NCBI GenBank assembly: GCA_030378125.1
Contig: JAUCGN010000011.1
Location: 1 to 18,900, forward strand
Length of the DNA stretch: 18,900 bases
Source: Thiotrichales bacterium HSG1
Lineage (GTDB): Bacteria; Pseudomonadota; Gammaproteobacteria; Beggiatoales; Beggiatoaceae
Reading direction: 5' to 3'
This document shows positions 15,033-18,900 of the stretch, piece by piece. How positions within the stretch are numbered: the stretch's first letter is position 1; every line of letters starts with the position of its first letter. A program made the position numbers and the translations under genes. Under the pieces are notes generated by a model, which saw only the letters and a program-made list of their open reading frames with translations, did not search any database and had not been told where the DNA came from.

Positions 15033-15048
15033 TAAAGTTTAAACTTTA
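15033..15048. promoter_or_regulatory. 16-base perfect palindrome in the leader of the large surface-protein gene
   Basis: TAAAGTTTAAACTTTA is its own reverse complement. It lies just upstream of the Shine-Dalgarno site (15025-15028 on the minus strand) and downstream of the predicted transcription start, so it could be an operator for a dimeric regulator or an mRNA structure. As an AT-rich palindrome it may be chance. Confidence 0.4.
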
Positions 15049-15070
15049 AGTAATCCATCTTGTGGTTAAA

Positions 15071-15100
15071 AAGATACACTCAAACTATAACCTGTGTCAA
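15071..15100 (-). promoter_or_regulatory. Promoter of the large surface-protein gene
   Basis: On the minus strand a perfect -35 TTGACA (complement of 15095-15100) is followed after 18 bases by TATCTT (complement of 15071-15076, 4 of 6). This predicts a start near 15063 and a leader of about 50 bases. A second candidate lies upstream: TTGACG (complement of 15193-15198), 16 bases, TAATAT (complement of 15171-15176). Confidence 0.55.
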
Positions 15101-15198
15101 TAGCACAACAGATTATTATTCTAAAAAAATTTAATCACAACGACAGATTACCAAGTCCCATTACTACTAAATATTACACATTGCCATTCTATCGTCAA

Positions 15199-15231
15199 GT
15201 GGTAGGTAAAGATTTTTTTACTTTTTACCAC
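15199..15231 (-). terminator. Stem-loop after the S8 protease gene
   Basis: GTGGTA (15199-15204) pairs with TACCAC (15226-15231), and an alternative inner pairing GGTAAA / TTTACC is possible. It lies about 20 bases after the protease stop codon on the minus strand. A T-run precedes the stem in that direction but none follows, so termination is uncertain. It does overlap the upstream candidate promoter of the next gene. Confidence 0.35.
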
Positions 15232-15248
15232 ATAAAAAAAGTTAAATC

Positions 15249-16757
15249 TTACTGGTTTGAGCCAAACAAGTAGACTACTTTTCGTGCCTTCAATGGCGGT
15301 TCATCAATAAATTCCAATGAAGCCGATAGTTCATAAAAACCCTCGTTCATCTCACTGGATATAATTCCATTTTCTAATAGAGCCATTGTAGTCCCATATA
15401 GAGGCAAAACCAAGTCGGTACTCATGGGATATGGAACAGCCAAAAGAGCATTATAAGCTATTTTTTTGTTATTGTCACCACTATTCCAAATTTTATATAA
15501 ATTTAATCTTTTATTAACGGTTGGAAAACTGACCCGCAAGTATAAATTGGCATTTTTACCAATTAAATTTTTTAAGGTTAAATCTAAATTGAAAATATCT
15601 TCTGGAAATAATACTTTGGCTGAAGTAGATGAAAATTTAAAACTATTATTTTCGAAAGTTTTAGTTGCCCTCAAATGACCAAATCCTGATTCTTCATCAA
15701 ATCCAGGAACATCAACATCGTTACAATTTGTTAGTAAATCAACAGCTAGTTCAATTGGTTGGAATAGTTCTAATGGGGAATACATTGATGCCAATACCCC
15801 ACTAACCAAAGCTGCAGCTGCTGAGGTTCCATTATACAAATCAGTATAACCAGTGCCGGGTAGAGTTGTCAGTAACTTAGTTCCGGGAGCTAAAAGTGAT
15901 AAACCATCTCCATAATTACTAGAATGTAATCGTTGGCCATTTTTATCAATTGCCCCAACTCCAATAATCCAAGGTATATTAGCTGGATAGGCAACTTCAC
16001 TTCCAGAATTACCGGCAGCCGCAACTATAATTTTATTTTTAGATTTGGCATATAATAGAGCATCTTGAATAATTTGTGAATATTTAGAATCCAAAACCAA
16101 ACTCAAAGATAAAATTTGGGCTGAACTGTCAGCAGCAGTTTTAATTGCAGCAGCCAAATCTGATTCAAAAAAATTATTGTCTCCAGATTTATTTATCTTA
16201 TAGGGTATGAGTTTAGCTTTTGGAGCAACTCCACAACCACCTATTTTATTATTACAAGTTGCTACCATCAAACCGGCCATTGCCGTGCCATGTCCATTAG
16301 CATCATAGGGTTTATCATCTTGATCTCCAAAATCATATCCCTGCTCAAATAAAATATTACCTTTTAAATCGGGATGATCGGGATCAACTCCACTATCTAG
16401 CAATGCAATGGTAACTCCACTACCTTGTTGAGTTTGCTGCCATAGCTTAGATACCCCAATTTCTTCTAAATGCCATTGTTTCTTATAATCAGGATCATTT
16501 GGAACTGATAAATCACTAGCAAAATGACCTTGACCATCAACTTGCCAATCAATATTTTCAGCAAAAAAATCTCTACGAGTGTTAGGTATTTCTAATACTA
16601 ACCAAGGTATAGGACGTAAATCCCAAATAATATTATCCCGGATTAACTCATTCATGTTAAATGAATTAGATAAATGTACTAGAACTCTATCAGCTGACAC
16701 ATTATTTGATAGATTGATAAGAAAAAATATTAACAATAAGTTAGATGTTCTGAACAT
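15249..16757 (-). CDS. Secreted subtilisin-like serine protease (peptidase S8)
   Basis: From ATG 16757 the protein has 502 residues. It opens with a signal peptide (1-22, ending NVSA) and a propeptide-like region of about 75 residues. The S8 catalytic domain (about 85-340) carries the triad D121 (IALLDSGVDPDHPDL), H156 (NGHGTAMAGL), the oxyanion N250 (AAAGNSGS) and S312 (NGTSAAAALVSG). A C-terminal beta-rich domain (about 350-502) lacks a membrane anchor or sorting motif. The frame also opens upstream at a TTG (16778), giving seven more residues before the signal; the ATG places the hydrophobic core better. No Shine-Dalgarno sequence is evident for either. It follows truB by 38 bases and precedes the large repeat protein, a plausible substrate. 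Confidence 0.92.
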   Translation of the reverse strand: MFRTSNLLLIFFLINLSNNVSADRVLVHLSNSFNMNELIRDNIIWDLRPIPWLVLEIPNTRRDFFAENIDWQVDGQGHFASDLSVPNDPDYKKQWHLEEIGVSKLWQQTQQGSGVTIALLDSGVDPDHPDLKGNILFEQGYDFGDQDDKPYDANGHGTAMAGLMVATCNNKIGGCGVAPKAKLIPYKINKSGDNNFFESDLAAAIKTAADSSAQILSLSLVLDSKYSQIIQDALLYAKSKNKIIVAAAGNSGSEVAYPANIPWIIGVGAIDKNGQRLHSSNYGDGLSLLAPGTKLLTTLPGTGYTDLYNGTSAAAALVSGVLASMYSPLELFQPIELAVDLLTNCNDVDVPGFDEESGFGHLRATKTFENNSFKFSSTSAKVLFPEDIFNLDLTLKNLIGKNANLYLRVSFPTVNKRLNLYKIWNSGDNNKKIAYNALLAVPYPMSTDLVLPLYGTTMALLENGIISSEMNEGFYELSASLEFIDEPPLKARKVVYLFGSNQ

Positions 16758-16795
16758 AATTAATGCTGTGTGTAACAAAAATTTAATTTAAATAA

Positions 16796-17683
16796 TTATT
16801 TGTAATTTATCAAACGTTTAGGAGCAATTTTACCATCTTCTAAAACTCTTCCAATCCCCAAAAATAACTCTCCAAGAAATAATTGTACTAAACCGTCAGC
16901 TGGAGCTTGGGAAATTTGTACTGCTTGACCTTGTTGAATATAATAAGCAAGTTCTTTTGATAATTCGATCTTAGGCCAATGAGAAACTGCTGTTTGCATA
17001 GGAATTAGTAATTTATCTAATTCTTCCGTGTTAACTTGTTGTTCTAAAGTAGCATAATCTATCATATCCCAATAATTACCCACCCCAATTCTATGTAAAC
17101 GACTAACAAAAGCCCCGCAACCCAACTTTTCACCAATATCTTCTGCTAAAGTACGAATATAAGTTCCTTTGGAGCAATGAACTTTTATGGACAGGTGTTC
17201 TTTAATAAAATTTTGAATTTCAATGTCATAAATAGTAATATTACGAGACTTACGTTCTATAGTCTTTCCTTGTCTAGCCAACTTATATAAAGGTTGACCC
17301 TGATGTTTAAGGGCCGAATACATAGGAGGTATTTGTTCACTAGAACCTATAAATGATTGAACAACTTGCTCAATTTGAGGATAGGTAATATTTTCAGTAG
17401 AACGTGTATTTAAAATTTCACCTTCACTATCTCCAGTCAGTGTTGTAGCACCTAAAGTTAAGGTAGTTTCATAATATTTGTCAGCCATTAACAGAAAGTT
17501 AGATATTTTAGTAGCCTCTCCCAAGCAAATGGGTAATAATCCACTAGCAAGTTTATCCAAACTGCCGGTATGACCAGCTTTACGGGCCTTAAATAGATGC
17601 TTCACTCGTTGTAAAGCTGCGTTAGAACTTATGCCTACTGGTTTATTGAACAGCAAGATTCCATTTATATTTCTTTTAACCAT
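16796..17683 (-). CDS. truB: tRNA pseudouridine(55) synthase TruB
   Basis: TruB converts U55 of the tRNA T-loop to pseudouridine. The catalytic aspartate lies in GHTGSLDKLASGLLP (D43 from the chosen start); the usual residue after it is proline, here lysine, while the rest of the motif is intact. Further family blocks are LLFNKPVGISSN near the N-terminus, IPPMYSALKHQGQPLYKLAR and CSKGTYIRTLAEDIGEKLG; the C-terminal part looks like a PUA-type domain. Length, 295 residues, is normal. ATG 17683 is preceded closely by AGGA; an in-frame TTG at 17695 would add four residues. It lies 16 bases after the COG2836 stop codon, suggesting co-transcription. It is not in the common rbfA-truB-rpsO-pnp order. 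Confidence 0.95.
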   Translation of the reverse strand: MVKRNINGILLFNKPVGISSNAALQRVKHLFKARKAGHTGSLDKLASGLLPICLGEATKISNFLLMADKYYETTLTLGATTLTGDSEGEILNTRSTENITYPQIEQVVQSFIGSSEQIPPMYSALKHQGQPLYKLARQGKTIERKSRNITIYDIEIQNFIKEHLSIKVHCSKGTYIRTLAEDIGEKLGCGAFVSRLHRIGVGNYWDMIDYATLEQQVNTEELDKLLIPMQTAVSHWPKIELSKELAYYIQQGQAVQISQAPADGLVQLFLGELFLGIGRVLEDGKIAPKRLINYK

Positions 17684-17699
17684 TATTCCTACCAATATA

Positions 17700-18181
17700 T
17701 CAGTGTTGGTGCGGCATGAATAGCATCATTAGACCAAATAAAATTATTATTACCCCAGCAACTCTACGAATTACAATATTCTGGGATAGTTTAGTAATCA
17801 ACTGTGCGGTTGTTCCTATTGCTAATAGCATTGGCAAAGTTCCCAGTCCAAAAGCGAACATTAATAAACCACCTTCCCATGCACTTTTTGAGACAAATGC
17901 AAATGATAAAACTACATAAACCAATCCACATGGTAGCCAACCCCAAATTAAGCCAAGTCCTAATGCTTGCAATGGATTTTGTACTGGTAAAAACTTTTTC
18001 CCTAATGGTTTAATTCGATTCCAAATTAATGTACCAGCTCGTTCTAAAATGGTTAGAGCTTGCCACCACGCTCCAATATATAATCCCAAAGCAATCATAA
18101 ATAACCCTGATACCCATTTGGCAACTACACTTGGATTTGCAAATGGTAACCATTGGGTAAACTGTCCTCCAAAAAAACCAA
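17700..18181 (-). CDS. TauE/SafE-family (COG2836) membrane protein, C-terminal part
   Basis: The open frame begins at the junction near 18181 (FFGGQFTQWLPFANPS) and ends with MLFMPHQH. It holds about four membrane helices, including GLGLIWGWLPCGLVYVVLS with the conserved Pro-Cys-Gly and a final helix VAGVIIILFGLMMLF. This is the C-terminal two thirds of the sulfite exporter TauE/SafE (COG2836) family, whose members often lie near cbb3 oxidase assembly genes. The internal ATG at 18098 is not the real start: homologous sequence continues upstream to the junction and then stops making sense. The missing N-terminus is the plus-strand fragment 18694-18900. The two together give a protein of about 230 residues, normal for the family. 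The real substrate is unknown. Confidence 0.88.
18174..18181 (-). other. Rearrangement or chimera junction with 8-base microhomology
   Basis: On the minus strand TTGGTTTT here marks the switch from mauG-like coding sequence to the C-terminal half of the COG2836 gene. The same octamer is at 18893-18900 on the plus strand, the last bases of the window, where the N-terminal half of that gene ends. Joining the halves through the octamer gives a continuous frame GILVGFFGGQF. Confidence 0.85.
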
Positions 18182-18532
18182 TGAATATTTAGCTTGTTCT
18201 TCCAAAGTTATAGATTTTCCATCCCAAAATAAAGCAGAAATAAATGCGCTATTCCATATAGTTGGCGTATTGCGAGTACCAATTTTTCCATTTGTTATGG
18301 ACGTTTTTCTACCATCATCACCTCCAGCAAATACGTTGTGACAAGAGTTACAAGATATAGTTCCAGTACGAGAAAGACGAGGATCAAAAAATAAATTTTT
18401 GCCAAGTTCTATTTTATCTTCCGTTTGAGGGTTGTTAATAGGTATAGATGGACTGTTTGGTAGAGCCTCCCATTGACTGGCCATAACTGGAAAATTAATT
18501 ACTAACATTAATATGTTATAGTATAATTTCAT
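18182..18532 (-). pseudogene. MauG/di-haem cytochrome c peroxidase, N-terminal fragment cut at the junction
   Basis: A signal-like hydrophobic N-terminus (1-18) is followed by KIELGKNLFFDPRLSR (40-55), the haem-binding C61-N-S-C64-H65, NVFAGGDDG and GTRNTPTIWNSAFISALFWDGK (86-106). These are hallmarks of the first haem domain of bacterial di-haem cytochrome c peroxidase/MauG proteins, periplasmic enzymes usually of 300 or more residues. Native sequence stops after LEEQAKYS (near residue 117); the frame then reads out-of-frame COG2836 sequence to base 18125. The second haem domain is absent from the window. In the native genome it should continue beyond the junction, divergent from the COG2836 gene. 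Confidence 0.85.
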
Positions 18533-18693
18533 TACAATATAATAAGTAAATTTCGCTAAGTCTTGAAAATATGGAAAATTTGACCTAAATTCATAGGTAT
18601 TCGGGATATTTTTTTTGCATTATACATCACTACCATAATATCGCAACAGTTGTTTTATTTCAAATAATTGAATGATATTAAGATTAACAAAAT
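18533..18693. promoter_or_regulatory. Divergent intergenic region between mauG-like and tauE-like genes
   Basis: This AT-rich 161-base region probably holds both promoters. An inverted repeat ACCTA-AATTCA-TAGGT spans 18583-18598, overlapping a TTGACC hexamer (18580-18585). No -10 at a good distance was found for it. No strong ribosome site precedes the plus-strand ATG at 18694. Confidence 0.3.
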
Positions 18694-18900
18694 ATGACAT
18701 TAACAATATTATCGGCCTTTATTGCTGGTTTAGTTGGTTCCACTCACTGCATTGGCATGTGTGGTGGTATTGTTGGTATGTTAACGATGGGTTTACCAAA
18801 CGATATACGCCAATCTTATTTACGTTTAATCCCTTATTTGTTAAATTATAACATTGGACGTATTACTAGTTATGTCATTGCTGGCATATTGGTTGGTTTT
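18694..18900 (+). CDS. TauE/SafE-family (COG2836) membrane protein, N-terminal part
   Basis: The 69 codons from ATG 18694 to the window end encode a first helix with GLVGSTHCIGMCGGIVG (13-29, including the conserved Cys19 and Cys23). NYNIGR-like sequence and a second helix ending GILVGF follow. The conserved HCxGMCGG motif identifies the amino end of COG2836 proteins. The last codon is in frame with, and directly adjacent in the family to, FFGGQF at the start of the minus-strand C-terminal fragment. The gene therefore reads on past the window or, in this assembly, stops at a break point. Conserved cysteines here and in WLPCG of the other half suggest a metal- or thiol-related role, which is inference. 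Confidence 0.88.
   Translation, partial: MTLTILSAFIAGLVGSTHCIGMCGGIVGMLTMGLPNDIRQSYLRLIPYLLNYNIGRITSYVIAGILVGF

Noticed and set aside
17700..18098. A 132-residue stand-alone membrane protein starting at ATG 18098
   Set aside because: Family-like sequence continues in frame upstream to about 18181 and matches the broken end at 18900, so the ATG is internal.
18125..18532. A complete 135-residue mono-haem cytochrome gene
   Set aside because: Only about the first 117 residues are MauG/peroxidase-like; the tail is COG2836 coding sequence read out of frame after the junction.
1..18900. CRISPR array, tRNA, rRNA or complete insertion sequence
   Set aside because: No regularly spaced repeats, cloverleaf-like segments, rRNA motifs or intact transposase frame were found by eye on either strand.

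Overview
The window is AT-rich bacterial DNA from a Gram-negative, most likely a gammaproteobacterium. It carries a DUF4845-rnc-era block, a MipA-type outer-membrane protein, a LAB_N/GT2/GT39 lipid-linked glycosylation operon, NuoE, TruB, a MauG/cytochrome-c-peroxidase fragment and many multi-domain REC/histidine-kinase/PAS proteins. The style of the kinases (HisKA-HATPase-REC with a helical tail; REC followed by HisKA-HATPase) recalls large sulfur bacteria of the Thiotrichales such as Beggiatoa, Thiomargarita or Achromatium. That placement is an impression only; no marker here proves it.

Layout. 1-75 is a fragment identical to part of a PAS gene found again at 10910-10984. 76-2531 (minus) is an envelope operon: lipoprotein, GT2, LAB_N protein and a 3'-truncated ArnT-like GT39. 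2648-3412 (plus) is a MipA/OmpV-like porin. 3583-6324 (plus) is a tandem pair, a hybrid histidine kinase and a REC-histidine kinase. 6576-7148 is a GspM/PilO-like bitopic protein. 7360-7872 is nuoE, isolated from any other complex I gene and with its own promoter. 8037-9959 is DUF4845-rnc-era, with overlapping genes, a consensus promoter and a stem-loop in its leader. 10018-11127 is a REC-PAS-PAS protein with no output domain. Convergent to it on the minus strand lie an exported HR-like protein (11197-11928), a 994-residue secreted Ig-like repeat protein (12030-15014), a subtilisin-like S8 protease (15249-16757), truB (16796-17683) and the C-terminal half of a TauE/SafE-family (COG2836) membrane protein (17700-18181). 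18182-18532 is the 5' part of a MauG-like di-haem peroxidase gene, and 18694-18900 (plus) is the N-terminal half of the same COG2836 protein.

The most important result is structural. The two halves of the COG2836 gene lie in opposite orientation and fit together exactly and in frame through the shared octamer TTGGTTTT, one copy of which ends at the last base of the window. The native order was almost certainly mauG (divergent) - tauE - truB - S8 protease. The left edge shows a second abnormal junction, a PAS fragment joined to a decapitated GT39 gene. Short-microhomology inverted and direct joins at both edges are what multiple-displacement-amplification chimeras or assembly errors look like, although real rearrangement is not excluded. 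Gene content near both edges should be read with this in mind.

Functionally, the window combines housekeeping (RNase III, Era, TruB, NuoE), signal transduction, and an envelope module of protease, large surface protein and HR-like periplasmic protein, which is the best candidate for unfamiliar biology. I see no CRISPR array, tRNA or rRNA. The longest stretch without a gene is about 250 bases (6325-6575).
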